DNA of 64,000 nt. It comes from Marinobacter azerbaijanicus (GTDB taxonomy: Bacteria > Pseudomonadota > Gammaproteobacteria > Pseudomonadales > Oleiphilaceae). Position 1 is the stretch's first letter; every line of letters starts with the position of its first letter. The notes under the pieces are model-generated. The model saw only the letters and a program-made list of their open reading frames with translations, was not told the origin of the DNA and ran no database searches. This document shows, one piece after another, positions 35,063-45,048 of this stretch. The stretch lies in the NCBI RefSeq assembly GCF_030250645.1, contig NZ_JASSVS010000005.1:186001-250000 (forward strand), read 5' to 3'. Both the position numbers and the translations under genes were made by a program.

Positions 35063-35643
35063 CCGAGGACGCAAATGCAGAAATCACTTCTCCCCTGACC
35101 GTTGTCGTTTCACGAAGGGTAAAAAAAGGGCAGGAGGCCGAATTCGAGAAACTGAGCAGCCGGATGACCGAAAGAGCGTCGGCTTTTCCGGGTTATCTCG
35201 GCGCAACCATGTTTCGCCCTTCATCCGCGGACGACCCGGAATACCGCATTGTGTTCAGGTTCCGGGACAGGGAAACCCTGACTGCCTGGGAAGAGTCCGA
35301 AGAACGCGCTGAACTGCTGGAGCAGATTGAGAGCCTGCTGGTCCAGCCCAGCGAACGGGAAGTCACCTCGGGCATTGTCACCTGGTTTACCCTCCCCGGC
35401 CAGAACCCGGTGAAGCCGCCCCCCAAATGGAAGATGACCATCGTCAGCTGGTTGGCGCTCTATCCGGCGGTCACCCTGGTGTTTGTGCTGTTCGGAGACT
35501 TGCTGGCCGGTATCCCCCTGCTACTCAGGACACTGATTGTCACCGTTGTGGTCATGCTGTTGATGACCTATGTGCTGATGCCGCGAATGACCCGCTGGTT
35601 CTCGTTCTGGCTGTTTCCCGAGAAGAACAAGCAGAGCCGTTGA
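35059..35643 (+). CDS. ABM-domain protein with C-terminal membrane anchor
   Basis: A 194-residue protein. Residues ~10-110 form an antibiotic-biosynthesis-monooxygenase (ABM) type ferredoxin-like domain: [48 protein letters not shown]. About 70 residues with two hydrophobic helices follow ([19 protein letters not shown] and [16 protein letters not shown]). Fusions of this type are annotated as hypothetical or DUF-type membrane proteins. It overlaps the chemoreceptor stop (ATGA), so the two are coupled. ABM domains can oxidise quinone-like substrates, but no activity can be claimed. Confidence 0.8.
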   Translation: MTEDANAEITSPLTVVVSRRVKKGQEAEFEKLSSRMTERASAFPGYLGATMFRPSSADDPEYRIVFRFRDRETLTAWEESEERAELLEQIESLLVQPSEREVTSGIVTWFTLPGQNPVKPPPKWKMTIVSWLALYPAVTLVFVLFGDLLAGIPLLLRTLIVTVVVMLLMTYVLMPRMTRWFSFWLFPEKNKQSR

Positions 35644-35654
35644 GCAACGGCTCT
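35633..35654. terminator. Hairpin across the stop codon of the ABM gene
   Basis: AGAGCCGTT-GAGC-AACGGCTCT is a perfect 9-bp stem that includes the TGA stop. No T tract follows on the plus strand. It may act with Rho, or as an mRNA 3'-end stabiliser between two convergent genes. It is a weak terminator at best. Confidence 0.4.
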
Positions 35655-35699
35655 GGCATGGCCCGGTGCCCCAGGCATCAAGGGCATTTTGCCGTGCTG

Positions 35700-36824
<1,125 letters not shown>

Positions 36825-36875
36825 TCAAAAAGATTGGGGATTAAACGTCTCGGGTTTTACAGGTTTGACGCATTG

Positions 36876-36890
36876 TAGACGACCGGTCTA
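36876..36890. promoter_or_regulatory. TetR-type operator (TAGAC-N5-GTCTA)
   Basis: The inverted repeat TAGACGACCGGTCTA lies between the divergent frmA and TetR genes, 11 bases before the TetR start. A shorter-spaced copy of the same half-sites stands before the ene-reductase gene. The half-site resembles that of NemR boxes (TAGACC...GGTCTA). This points to autoregulation and shared control of both flanking genes. Confidence 0.7.
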
Positions 36891-36901
36891 ATATCACAAC
36901 C

Positions 36902-37489
36902 ATGACCTCCAACGACACGCGCAATCACATCATTCACACCGGTGCCGACCTGATCGGCCAAAAAGGCTTCGGTGCTACCGGCATCAATGCCGTGCTGACC
37001 ACTGCCGGTGTGCCAAAGGGGTCGTTCTACCATTACTTTAGCAGTAAGAACGATTTCGGGTTGGCTGTCATCGACACCTTTGCGCAGGAATACGACACCA
37101 AGCTTGATCGGATTCTTGATGACCGTAGCCGCTCCTGTGTGGATCGTCTTCGCGCCTACTTTGACACCGGCCTGGAGACCATGACCAGCTGTGAATTCAC
37201 CCGGGGCTGCCTGATCGGCAACCTTGGCCAGGAATTGGCCGGGCAGAACGAGACCTTCCGCAAACGCCTGGACACTGTGTTCCAGGGCTGGGAGAAGCGC
37301 TTCGAACGTTGCATTGAAGAAGCCCGTCAGGCAGGGGACGTGGATGAATCCGTCAACCCCGCCGACGTGGCCAGCTTCCTGCTGTCCGGCTGGGAAGGCG
37401 CTATTCTCAGGGCCAAGGTTCTGAAATCCACTGAGCCCATGGAGCGGTTTGTGCGGGTCTTTTTCCATCAATGCCTTGGCATTCGCTGA
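36902..37489 (+). CDS. TetR-family repressor, NemR-like
   Basis: A 195-residue regulator. The N-terminal HTH contains GINAVLTTAGVPKGSFYHYFSSK, the most conserved TetR stretch. The C-terminal part RGCLIGNLGQELAGQNE aligns with the NemR/AcuR group, and Cys103 falls where E. coli NemR has its redox-active Cys106. NemR responds to electrophiles such as methylglyoxal, quinones and bleach. Genes on both sides (formaldehyde dehydrogenase, ene-reductase) detoxify electrophiles. The ligand is inferred. Confidence 0.88.
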   Translation: MTSNDTRNHIIHTGADLIGQKGFGATGINAVLTTAGVPKGSFYHYFSSKNDFGLAVIDTFAQEYDTKLDRILDDRSRSCVDRLRAYFDTGLETMTSCEFTRGCLIGNLGQELAGQNETFRKRLDTVFQGWEKRFERCIEEARQAGDVDESVNPADVASFLLSGWEGAILRAKVLKSTEPMERFVRVFFHQCLGIR

Positions 37490-37518
37490 ACACACATCTT
37501 TTTTTCCAAAGTCACTAG

Positions 37519-37530
37519 TAGACTGGTCTA
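37519..37530. promoter_or_regulatory. TetR-type operator before the ene-reductase
   Basis: TAGACTGGTCTA is a perfect 12-base palindrome 34 bases upstream of the ene-reductase start and 29 after the TetR stop. It shares the TAGAC/GTCTA half-sites with the operator at 36876-36890 but has a spacer of 2 instead of 5. Probably bound by the same repressor. Confidence 0.6.
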
Positions 37531-37564
37531 ATTACATCTTAATAATCCTGAAGGAGAATGGTTA

Positions 37565-38686
37565 ATGAACAATGTAAACGATGCACTGTTTCAACCGCAC
37601 GATCTCGGCACCCTAACACTGCCCAACCGTGTGCTGATGTCGCCCTTGACCCGTTCCCGCTCCAGTCAGCCTGGAGACGTACCGAACGACATGAATGCTC
37701 AGTATTACCAGCAGCGTGCGGGCGCCGGCCTGATCATCAGTGAGGCCACCCAGGTGTCTCCTCAGGGCAAGGGCTATGCATTCACGCCAGGCATCCACTC
37801 AGAAGAGCAGATTGAGGGCTGGCGCAAAGTCACCAGTGCGGTGCATATGGCAGGCGGTCGCATTCATATGCAGCTTTGGCACGTCGGTCGCATTTCCCAT
37901 ACGGCTCTGCAGCCCGACGGCAAACAGCCTGTAGCGCCATCGGCGATCAAACCCGAGGGTGCCAAGACATTCATCAGCGCCGATTCCGGCATGGTGGACG
38001 TCCCCGAGCCCCGAGCTCTGGAAACGAGCGAGATGGCAGACATCGTAGAACAGTATCGCCAGGGCGCACTGAACGCCAAAGCCGCCGGCTTTGATGGTGT
38101 TGAAGTACACGCCGCCAACGGCTACCTGCTGGACCAGTTTCTCAAGAGCGGCAGCAACCAGCGCAGCGATGAATTCGGCGGTTCGGTTGAGAACAGGATG
38201 CGTCTGCCACTGATGGTAATAGAAGCCGTGATCGACGTCTGGGGCAAAGAGAATGTGGGTGTTCGGGTCAGCCCGACCGGCAGTTTCAATGCAATGTACG
38301 ACGAAGACCCCGAAGAAACCTTTGGTGAATTCGCGAAGCGGCTGAACGCTTTGGGCATCAGCTACATCGAGGTCGTGGAAGACTCCTTCCAGGGCAACCA
38401 TGCGAACGGCCGCCCGGAGTCAGTGATCGATGCCATTCAAGCTGGATTTCACGGTACTTATATCGCCAACGGCGCCTATACCGCTGAAGAAGCCCGCAAG
38501 CGCATCGGCAGTGGCCGTTGTGACCTGGTTACCTTTGGCCGTCTATTTATCGCCAACCCAGATTTGCCAGAGCGCTTTCGCCAGCATGCCGAGTTGAACA
38601 AGTGGGACGACAGCACTTTCTATGGTGGCGATGAGCGCGGCTATACCGATTATCCGACTCTGAAAGAGCTTGAAACCATCGCCTGA
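37565..38686 (+). CDS. nemA: Old yellow enzyme, N-ethylmaleimide reductase-like
   Basis: A 373-residue FMN-dependent TIM-barrel ene-reductase. The N-terminal pattern is LPNRVLMSPLTRSRS, QLWHVGRISHTALQP is typical of NemA, the substrate-binding pair sits in VHAANGYLLDQFL, and SDEFGGSVENRMRLPL and VTFGRLFIANPDL bind FMN. It reduces activated alkenes, maleimides, quinones and nitro compounds with NADPH. AAGGAG lies upstream of the ATG. It is likely repressed by the preceding TetR protein and ends at a long hairpin. Confidence 0.94.
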   Translation: MNNVNDALFQPHDLGTLTLPNRVLMSPLTRSRSSQPGDVPNDMNAQYYQQRAGAGLIISEATQVSPQGKGYAFTPGIHSEEQIEGWRKVTSAVHMAGGRIHMQLWHVGRISHTALQPDGKQPVAPSAIKPEGAKTFISADSGMVDVPEPRALETSEMADIVEQYRQGALNAKAAGFDGVEVHAANGYLLDQFLKSGSNQRSDEFGGSVENRMRLPLMVIEAVIDVWGKENVGVRVSPTGSFNAMYDEDPEETFGEFAKRLNALGISYIEVVEDSFQGNHANGRPESVIDAIQAGFHGTYIANGAYTAEEARKRIGSGRCDLVTFGRLFIANPDLPERFRQHAELNKWDDSTFYGGDERGYTDYPTLKELETIA

Positions 38687-38699
38687 ACATTTTCCCTTT

Positions 38700-38731
38700 C
38701 GCAATGCCGCCAAACGGAAGGCGGCGTTGCG
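38700..38731. terminator. Hairpin after the ene-reductase gene
   Basis: CGCAATGCCGCC and GGCGGCGTTGCG form a 12-bp stem with one mismatch and an 8-base loop, 13 bases after the stop. There is no T tract after it on the plus strand. It may halt transcription with Rho or protect the mRNA end. The rest of the gap to 38954 shows no recognisable feature. Confidence 0.5.
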
Positions 38732-38954
38732 GCATCCGATTCAAAGACTTCCCCTCCTTCCATCGCGACTCTTCGCACACCAAGACTCAATATTCTCCAG
38801 GTATGTTTGATTATCCGGTTTGAAATCGTCGGCAATCTGGACTAACCCTTAATATGTATCTGGAATAACTGCATCTCTGATTTTGAGTAACAGCACGAAG
38901 TATTCAGATTTACAACAAGCCCCTGAATGCACCCATTAAAGGGAGAGCAGGCTC

Positions 38955-40214
38955 ATGAATCATAAATTTTCCCGCAGGAAGTTTCTAAGGAACTCTTTAC
39001 TCGGCACCGGCGCAATGACCCTTGGTTTTCCAGCGCTAAACGTTAACGCGAAAGAGCACAAGATTCGTGTTGGTGTCGTTACTTCGTTATCAGGCGCAAA
39101 TCGTTTCGGCGGTAACCTGACACGCCGGGGATACGATCTCTGGGCCGAAGAAATCAACAAGCTGGGCGGCATCGAAATTGAGGGAAAACGGTATCCCGTG
39201 GAAATGTTCTATGGTGATGCCCAGTCTCGACCCGCTTCCGGTGCAGATGCCGCCGAAAGGCTGATCATTCAGGACGAGGTTGATGTTCTGTTCGGCCCCT
39301 ATACCTCTGGTGTCACCCTCGCAGTGCAACCCATCAGCCAGAAATACAGGGTGCCGATGATTTCCGGTTCCGCGGAGTCTCCGAACGTCTGGCTTGCAAA
39401 ACCCGCCTTCAACTTCGGCATGATTCCCGCAGTGGATCTCACCACCGATAAATCCATGGTGGTACTGGCGGAAAACCTTGGCGACCGGGCAAAAACCGCT
39501 TCGGTTATCGGGGTTGATGAACCCTTCTCCAAGGAAACTGCGGAAGGCTTCCGCAAGGGTGTCGAAGAGTCAGGCTTGGATCTCCTGAGTTACGAGCTGT
39601 TTCCCGCCAACTCTGATCTCTCTGCCATTGTATCCAAGCTGAAGTCGAGCAACCCGGATATTGTGGCTGTCGGGGGGCATGAAGATATCTTTATCAATTT
39701 TGTGAGTACGGCAAAGGCGCTGAATTACAAGCCCAAGGCCCTCATCATGCACTACGGTGTAACGTCCGCGGCATTCATCAACGAGACCGGACCGGAGTCA
39801 AACGGGATTCTCGGTGTTTCCGTGTGGACAGAGGGGTTACCTTACAAGGACGAACTGTTCGGGACTGCAAGCGACTATTCAGAGCTGTCCTTTTCCAGGT
39901 GGGGAACACGGCCGGATTACACCGAAGCGGCCTGTTCGGCCAGTGGCCTTGTGCTACAGGACGCTGCACGCCGGCTCGGAAAAGCGCCACCCTGGGATCA
40001 GGGAACGCGTGCGGAACTCGCCAAGGCCATTGAAGATACCGACATTGAGACCTTTTACGGCCCAGTAGGGTTTGCCAAGGAAGGAAGTCATTACCACAAC
40101 AATACCAAGCCGGTGCCGGCTGTCGTCCAGATCAAGAGTGGCGATGTTGTGCCAGTGGCTCCGGAGAATGCGTCCAAGGGAGAGCTTGTTTACCCGATTC
40201 CCGGCACTTCGTGA
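38955..40214 (+). CDS. Branched-chain-amino-acid-type ABC binding protein (Tat-exported)
   Basis: A 419-residue periplasmic binding protein of type I fold (LivJ/UrtA/AmiC group). The N-terminus has the twin-arginine motif SRRKFLRNS before a hydrophobic stretch, so it is exported folded by Tat. Core patterns are RVGVVTSLSGANRFGGNLTRRGYDLW and LFGPYTSGVTLAVQPISQKYRVPMISGSA. Genes for two permeases and two ATPases follow. The ligand cannot be told; these systems take amino acids, amides, urea or aromatic acids. It has a 96-residue-long tail region usual for this subgroup. Confidence 0.92.
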   Translation: MNHKFSRRKFLRNSLLGTGAMTLGFPALNVNAKEHKIRVGVVTSLSGANRFGGNLTRRGYDLWAEEINKLGGIEIEGKRYPVEMFYGDAQSRPASGADAAERLIIQDEVDVLFGPYTSGVTLAVQPISQKYRVPMISGSAESPNVWLAKPAFNFGMIPAVDLTTDKSMVVLAENLGDRAKTASVIGVDEPFSKETAEGFRKGVEESGLDLLSYELFPANSDLSAIVSKLKSSNPDIVAVGGHEDIFINFVSTAKALNYKPKALIMHYGVTSAAFINETGPESNGILGVSVWTEGLPYKDELFGTASDYSELSFSRWGTRPDYTEAACSASGLVLQDAARRLGKAPPWDQGTRAELAKAIEDTDIETFYGPVGFAKEGSHYHNNTKPVPAVVQIKSGDVVPVAPENASKGELVYPIPGTS

Positions 40215-40313
40215 CACAGGGCCGGATGTACAGTCGCCGACAGCGCTCCTGAAAGAAAGGCTGTCGGCGACTGTGACAAGCGTGGATGACGAGCGTGGAT
40301 AAGGAGTACCGAC

Positions 40314-41186
40314 TTGGACCTTTTCCTGCAGACACTTGTAAACGGCATCCTGATCGGCGGCATCCTGATTTGTCTGACCATCGGATTCCAACTGACCTTC
40401 GGCGTGCTGCACGTGATCGACTTTGCTGTCGGGGGCTGGACCATGCTCGGCGGCTACACCGCCTATTGGCTGGTAACCCTGGCCGGCATTGACCCCTTTA
40501 TCAGTATTTTCCTGGTTTTCGCGCTTTTCCTGTTGATCGGTCGTGGGCTGGGCCCGCTGATATACCATGTCAGAACCAGCCGGTATGCCCGACCTGACCT
40601 GATGGCACTGGCCTTTACTTTCGGTATATTCCTGTTCATGCGTGGAGGCGCCCTCTGGCTCTGGTCCTACAACAGCCGCAGCGTCGACTCCGTATTGTCG
40701 GGTCAATTCCTGAGCCTGGGCCCCGTAACCATACCCTTGATGCGATTGTCTGCCTTTCTCCTGGCGATGCTATTCAGCCTGGGGCTGTTTATTCTGCTCT
40801 ACCGGAGTCGCTTTGGCATGGCCGTCAGGGCGCTGGCACAAAACCACGACCATGCCGGCTTGATGGGGGTAGATGTAAAGCGGGTTTCCGCCTGGGTATA
40901 TGGTATCTATACCGCTTTGACCGCATCCGCCGGAGTGCTGATTGCAACCATCTATTCCGTCAACCCCAGCGTCGGCATCCGCTACACACTCTTTGCATTC
41001 TTTGTCGCCGTACTCGCTGGTCTCGGTTCGGTTGGTGGCGTTCTGGTCGCCGGTCTGGCTCTCGGCCTGCTTGAAGCCTATGTCGCCACCTATATTGGGG
41101 CCCGATATTCCTTACTGATTGTTTTCGGAACCTTGTACCTTGTCCTTCTGGTTGCACCCAAAGGAGTTCTGGGACGTGGCATCTAA
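40314..41186 (+). CDS. livH: ABC permease, LivH type
   Basis: A 290-residue inner-membrane permease: TLVNGILIGGILICLTIGFQLTFGVLHVIDFAVGG is the family start, and GLGSVGGVLVAGLALGLLEAY with GARYSLL is the C-terminal signature. The start is TTG at 40314, supported by AAGGAG 7 bases upstream; no ATG fits. Its 3' end overlaps the next permease. It forms the channel with LivM. The 99 bases before it contain only part of a hairpin (GTCGCCGACAG/CTGTCGGCGAC) that could attenuate expression relative to the binding protein. Confidence 0.93.
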   Translation: MDLFLQTLVNGILIGGILICLTIGFQLTFGVLHVIDFAVGGWTMLGGYTAYWLVTLAGIDPFISIFLVFALFLLIGRGLGPLIYHVRTSRYARPDLMALAFTFGIFLFMRGGALWLWSYNSRSVDSVLSGQFLSLGPVTIPLMRLSAFLLAMLFSLGLFILLYRSRFGMAVRALAQNHDHAGLMGVDVKRVSAWVYGIYTALTASAGVLIATIYSVNPSVGIRYTLFAFFVAVLAGLGSVGGVLVAGLALGLLEAYVATYIGARYSLLIVFGTLYLVLLVAPKGVLGRGI

Positions 41187-42153
41187 ACCTGTTCTGACCC
41201 CGAAACTTATCGTCCGGGCACTCCTGATCGGCGCCGTGGTGATCGCCCTTACAGTACTGCCCGCCTTTATCGACTCTTACACTCTGAGAATTGCCACCGG
41301 CGCGCTTATGTGGGCCGGTCTGGCCTGTGCCTGGAACATTGTGGGTGGCTACGCAGGGTATATCAGCTTCGGGCACTCGGCATTCTTCGGAATCGGCGCC
41401 TACACCACGGCCATCCTGATGCAGTCCAATATTGGCGCCTCATTCTTTGTTACCCTGCTGCCTGCGATCATTCTGTCTATCGCCGTCGCTGTGGCCATTG
41501 GCGGGCCGACCATGCGGCTCAGGGGTGCCTATTTTGCCATCGCAACCTGGGCGTTCGCCGAAATGCTGCTACAACTGGCCACTGTGCTCGACTTTACCGG
41601 TGGCACAGCCGGGCTCTCCCTGCCGGCCTACCTGAATGAATTTTTCTTCTACTACACCATGCTGATCGCATCAGCAGCGAGCTTCATCGGCGTCTGGCTG
41701 TTAATCGAACGCTCACGCTTCGGATTCAGAATCAAGGCATTGCGGGATGATGAGCCGGCGGCCGAGTCACTTGGCATCCGGACAAACCTGGTCAAGGTCC
41801 AGTCATTCGCACTCTCGGCAGCGATCACCGCGCTTTTCGGAAGCATCTACGCCTACTGGACAACCTATATCGATCCCTATTCCGTCATGGGGCCGGAGAT
41901 TACCGACCAGATGGTTGTCATGGTGCTTCTCGGTGGACTTGGAACTGTCTGGGGCCCGGCTCTGGGGGGTGTATTACTCTGGATCACCAATCGTTACATC
42001 TGGTCGACCTTCGGGGACACCGTCATTTACCTTCCCATCCTCGGCGTTATTATAGCGCTGGTGGTTCTGTTCCTGCCCAACGGATTGATCAGCCTTATCG
42101 TGGGACGCCAACGCGGCAAAGAACTTATTTCCCGAATTCTCGGCAAACTATAG
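41176..42153 (+). CDS. livM: ABC permease, LivM type
   Basis: A 325-residue permease with the pattern WAGLACAWNIVGGYAGYISFGHSAFFGIGAYT and the C-terminal GGLGTVWGPALGGVLL. I chose GTG at 41176, which overlaps the LivH end by 11 bases and has AAGGAG 9 bases before. An ATG at 41119 in the same frame would lie deep inside livH and lacks a ribosome-binding site. Partner of LivH in the membrane. Confidence 0.92.
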   Translation: MASKPVLTPKLIVRALLIGAVVIALTVLPAFIDSYTLRIATGALMWAGLACAWNIVGGYAGYISFGHSAFFGIGAYTTAILMQSNIGASFFVTLLPAIILSIAVAVAIGGPTMRLRGAYFAIATWAFAEMLLQLATVLDFTGGTAGLSLPAYLNEFFFYYTMLIASAASFIGVWLLIERSRFGFRIKALRDDEPAAESLGIRTNLVKVQSFALSAAITALFGSIYAYWTTYIDPYSVMGPEITDQMVVMVLLGGLGTVWGPALGGVLLWITNRYIWSTFGDTVIYLPILGVIIALVVLFLPNGLISLIVGRQRGKELISRILGKL

Positions 42154-42166
42154 GAGAGGGCTTCTG

Positions 42167-42910
42167 ATGTCATCTGCGTCCCATAAAGCCGAGTCACCAG
42201 AGTATCCGCCACTGGCCATAGAGTCGGTTAGCAAGCACTTCGGTGGAATTACCGCAGTCGACGACGTTTCGCTCTCCGCCGATGCTGGTGAAGTCGTCGG
42301 GGTGATTGGTCCCAATGGCAGCGGCAAATCGACGCTGTTCAGTCTTGCGGCAGGCGGACAAAAGCCTGACACCGGAAAGATACGCTTGCAGGGAATCGAC
42401 GTTACTGGCTGGCCCACCTGGAAAATCGCCCGTACCGGCATAAGCAGGACCTTTCAGATTCCCTCCCTGTTTCTCAACATGACGGTCAGGGACAACCTGC
42501 TGGCGGCCGCCGTCGAAGGGGACTGGAAGCGTGCCCGTGAGAGGATGGAAAGCACTCTGGAAATGCTGGAAATCAGTCACGTGGTCGACAATCTGGCATC
42601 GGAGCTTTCCGGCGGTCAGCAGAAACTTGTGGAATTCGGGCGGGTCTGCGTACGGGACCCGAAAGTGATTCTGCTCGATGAAGTCACCGCCGGCGTTCAT
42701 CCGAACATTCGCCAGATAATTCTGGATGCCATACAGCGATTACGAAAAACCGGCATCACTTTTCTGGTGATTGAACACGACATGGAAATGGTAAAGGAAA
42801 TCTGCGACCGACTTATGGTGATGGATCAGGGCAAAGTGGTTGCGGAAGGCGATTTCGACACCATCGCCAGCGACAGCAAGGTCCAACAAGCCTACCTGGG
42901 GCGCACATGA
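42167..42910 (+). CDS. livG: ABC ATPase, LivG type
   Basis: A 247-residue ATPase: Walker A GPNGSGKST, signature LSGGQQKLVEFGR, Walker B VILLDEVTAGVHP, and the H-loop VIEHDMEMV. The C-terminal region matches the branched-chain amino-acid transporter ATPase group. It overlaps livF by 4 bases (ATGA), so both ATPases are made together. Confidence 0.94.
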   Translation: MSSASHKAESPEYPPLAIESVSKHFGGITAVDDVSLSADAGEVVGVIGPNGSGKSTLFSLAAGGQKPDTGKIRLQGIDVTGWPTWKIARTGISRTFQIPSLFLNMTVRDNLLAAAVEGDWKRARERMESTLEMLEISHVVDNLASELSGGQQKLVEFGRVCVRDPKVILLDEVTAGVHPNIRQIILDAIQRLRKTGITFLVIEHDMEMVKEICDRLMVMDQGKVVAEGDFDTIASDSKVQQAYLGRT

Positions 42911-43623
42911 GCAACGAGCTGAGAGTCGACAACCTGGTTACCGGTTACGGCAAACAAGAGATAGTGCATGACATTACCGTCTCTGCACCGCCGGGGCAGA
43001 TAACCTGTATTTTCGGCCCCAATGGCAGCGGAAAGTCCACTGTCATAAAGGCAATTGCCGGTCTCCTGCCAGCGTGGTCCGGGCGGATAACACTCGGCGG
43101 TACCGAGATCACCGGATTGCCGGTGCACACCATGGTGAGTAAAGGCATTGTGATGATGCCCCAGGGTGGGGGTGTGTTTCCGCGATTTACCGTCATGGAA
43201 AATCTCAGGATGGGCGGGTATGCGCTAAACAACAAGCAGCTCATCGAAGAGCGCATTGAATCCCTGATTGCCGATTACCCGAACCTGCAGCGCCGCAGAA
43301 ATACCCCGGCCGGCTCCCTGTCAGGCGGGGAACAGATGATGGTGGCCATCGCACGGGCCCTGGTAACAGACCCTGCTTTCGTAATGCTGGACGAGCCATC
43401 CGCCGGACTCTCACCAGCGCTGGTCCACGAAACCATGGAGAGAGTCGTCGGCCTGAAGGAGCGAGGGGTCGGCGTCATCATGGTGGAGCAGAATATCCGT
43501 GAAGCTTTACCCGTCGCCGACAGTGTTTATATCTTTGCGGGCGGTAAACGTAAATTTGCAGGTACTCAAGAGGACATCAGAGACGATAATCATTTGATGT
43601 CAATCTATATGGGGGGCACCTGA
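42907..43623 (+). CDS. livF: ABC ATPase, LivF type
   Basis: A 238-residue second ATPase of the same transporter: Walker A GPNGSGKSTVIKA, signature LSGGEQMMVAIAR, Walker B FVMLDEPSAGLSP and IMVEQNIREAL. It lacks a long C-terminal extension. It is the last gene of the five-gene operon; no clear terminator follows within the 91-base gap to the cryptochrome. Confidence 0.94.
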   Translation: MSNELRVDNLVTGYGKQEIVHDITVSAPPGQITCIFGPNGSGKSTVIKAIAGLLPAWSGRITLGGTEITGLPVHTMVSKGIVMMPQGGGVFPRFTVMENLRMGGYALNNKQLIEERIESLIADYPNLQRRRNTPAGSLSGGEQMMVAIARALVTDPAFVMLDEPSAGLSPALVHETMERVVGLKERGVGVIMVEQNIREALPVADSVYIFAGGKRKFAGTQEDIRDDNHLMSIYMGGT

Positions 43624-43714
43624 AGGGAATCACTGCAATCTCTCCGAGACAATCTATTCCCATCAACACAGCGTACCATTCCTCATCCATATCTTTCGGT
43701 GAGGTTCTCTGATC

Positions 43715-45037
43715 TTGTCCACCCTCTACTGGTTTACACGGGACTTGCGACTTCATGACAACGCAGCCCTACTGGCCGCCTCGAAGTCAGACATGCTGCT
43801 TTGTGTGTATGTGGTGAACCCACGCTGGTTTAGCCCAGGCCCATTTCAGTGCAGAACCCTGGGCAGTCATCGCTGGCGTTTCATGTGGCAGAGTCTGATG
43901 GCGCTGGAGCGTAACCTGCGGCCACTGGGGCAACGGTTGCATATTGCCTTTGGTGATCCTGAAGAGGTGATTCCGGAACTGGTGCACAACCATCGTATCG
44001 GACGGGTGGTTCGCTCCCGCCTGCCCGGCACACGGGAAGCCGACCAATGGCGGGCCATCAGGGATAAGCTACCGAAAACCGTCTTCCAACAGTTCGAGAC
44101 CCTGAGCCTGTTCACCGAAGGCACCCTTCCGATGGATCTGGAGGGCCTGCCGGATACCTTCTCCAGATTCCGCAAAGAGGTTGAAAAGGCCGGCGAGTGC
44201 AATTCTGAACGCCTGCGCATTCGCACACTGACAGCGCTGCCACCAGCGCCCGGTTATCCGGAAGACAACCGTGGTGAGTGCCCGGCAATTACCGATCCCC
44301 GGCACCCGGTCAGCTTCAGCGGCGGTGAATCGGCAGGCCTGGAACACCTGCACGACTATCTGTTCGTCAACCACCACATCGACCACTATAAGGAAACCCG
44401 CAACGCGCTGGACGCGGCCGGGGCATCGTCCCGTTTATCGCCCTGGCTGGCGAATGGCTCACTCTCTGCCCGCGAAGTCGCGGATACCATCAGCGAGTAT
44501 GAGGAAAACCACGTTAAAAACGAGTCCACTTACTGGCTGTGGTTCGAATTACTGTGGCGAGAGTATTTCCACTGGTATGCACTGAAGCACGGCTCGGACC
44601 TGTTTCGCCGGGATGGCGTACAACAGAAAAAGCGCTCTGCTTCCTTCTATCCCCACCGTTTCAAGGCCTGGTGTGCCGGCAGCACGGAATACCCGCTGGT
44701 GAACGCAGCCATGAACCAGTTGCGGGAAACCGGTTATATCAGCAACCGCAGCCGGCAGATTGTCGCCAGTTGCCTGATCAACGAACTGGAACTGGACTGG
44801 CGTTACGGCGCTGCCTGGTTCGAAGAACAGCTGGTGGACTATGACGTCGCCAGCAACTACGGCAACTGGCAGTACCTGGCCGGTGTCGGCGCCGACCCCA
44901 AAGGCCCGCGGCATTTCAACCTGGATAAACAGGCACGCCAGTTTGACCCGGCGGGTGACTTCGTCAGACACTGGCGAGGCAATGCAGCCCAGCCGGTTGG
45001 TCTGCACACCGTCGACGCGGCAGACTGGCCCCTTTGA
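43715..45037 (+). CDS. DASH-type cryptochrome/photolyase
   Basis: A 440-residue flavoprotein: N-terminal antenna domain (YWFTRDLRLHDNAALLAA) and C-terminal FAD domain (YWLWFELLWREYFHWYA, YISNRSRQIVASCLINELELDWRYGAAWFE). NYGNWQYLAGVGADPKGPRHFN is the DASH-clade signature, with a C-terminal end HFNLDKQARQFDPAGDFVRHW. DASH proteins repair cyclobutane dimers mainly in single-stranded DNA. The start is TTG at 43715 with GAGG 10 bases before. Monocistronic; convergent with a GGDEF gene 11 bases away. Confidence 0.93.
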   Translation: MSTLYWFTRDLRLHDNAALLAASKSDMLLCVYVVNPRWFSPGPFQCRTLGSHRWRFMWQSLMALERNLRPLGQRLHIAFGDPEEVIPELVHNHRIGRVVRSRLPGTREADQWRAIRDKLPKTVFQQFETLSLFTEGTLPMDLEGLPDTFSRFRKEVEKAGECNSERLRIRTLTALPPAPGYPEDNRGECPAITDPRHPVSFSGGESAGLEHLHDYLFVNHHIDHYKETRNALDAAGASSRLSPWLANGSLSAREVADTISEYEENHVKNESTYWLWFELLWREYFHWYALKHGSDLFRRDGVQQKKRSASFYPHRFKAWCAGSTEYPLVNAAMNQLRETGYISNRSRQIVASCLINELELDWRYGAAWFEEQLVDYDVASNYGNWQYLAGVGADPKGPRHFNLDKQARQFDPAGDFVRHWRGNAAQPVGLHTVDAADWPL

Positions 45038-45048
45038 TTCTCAGGAAT

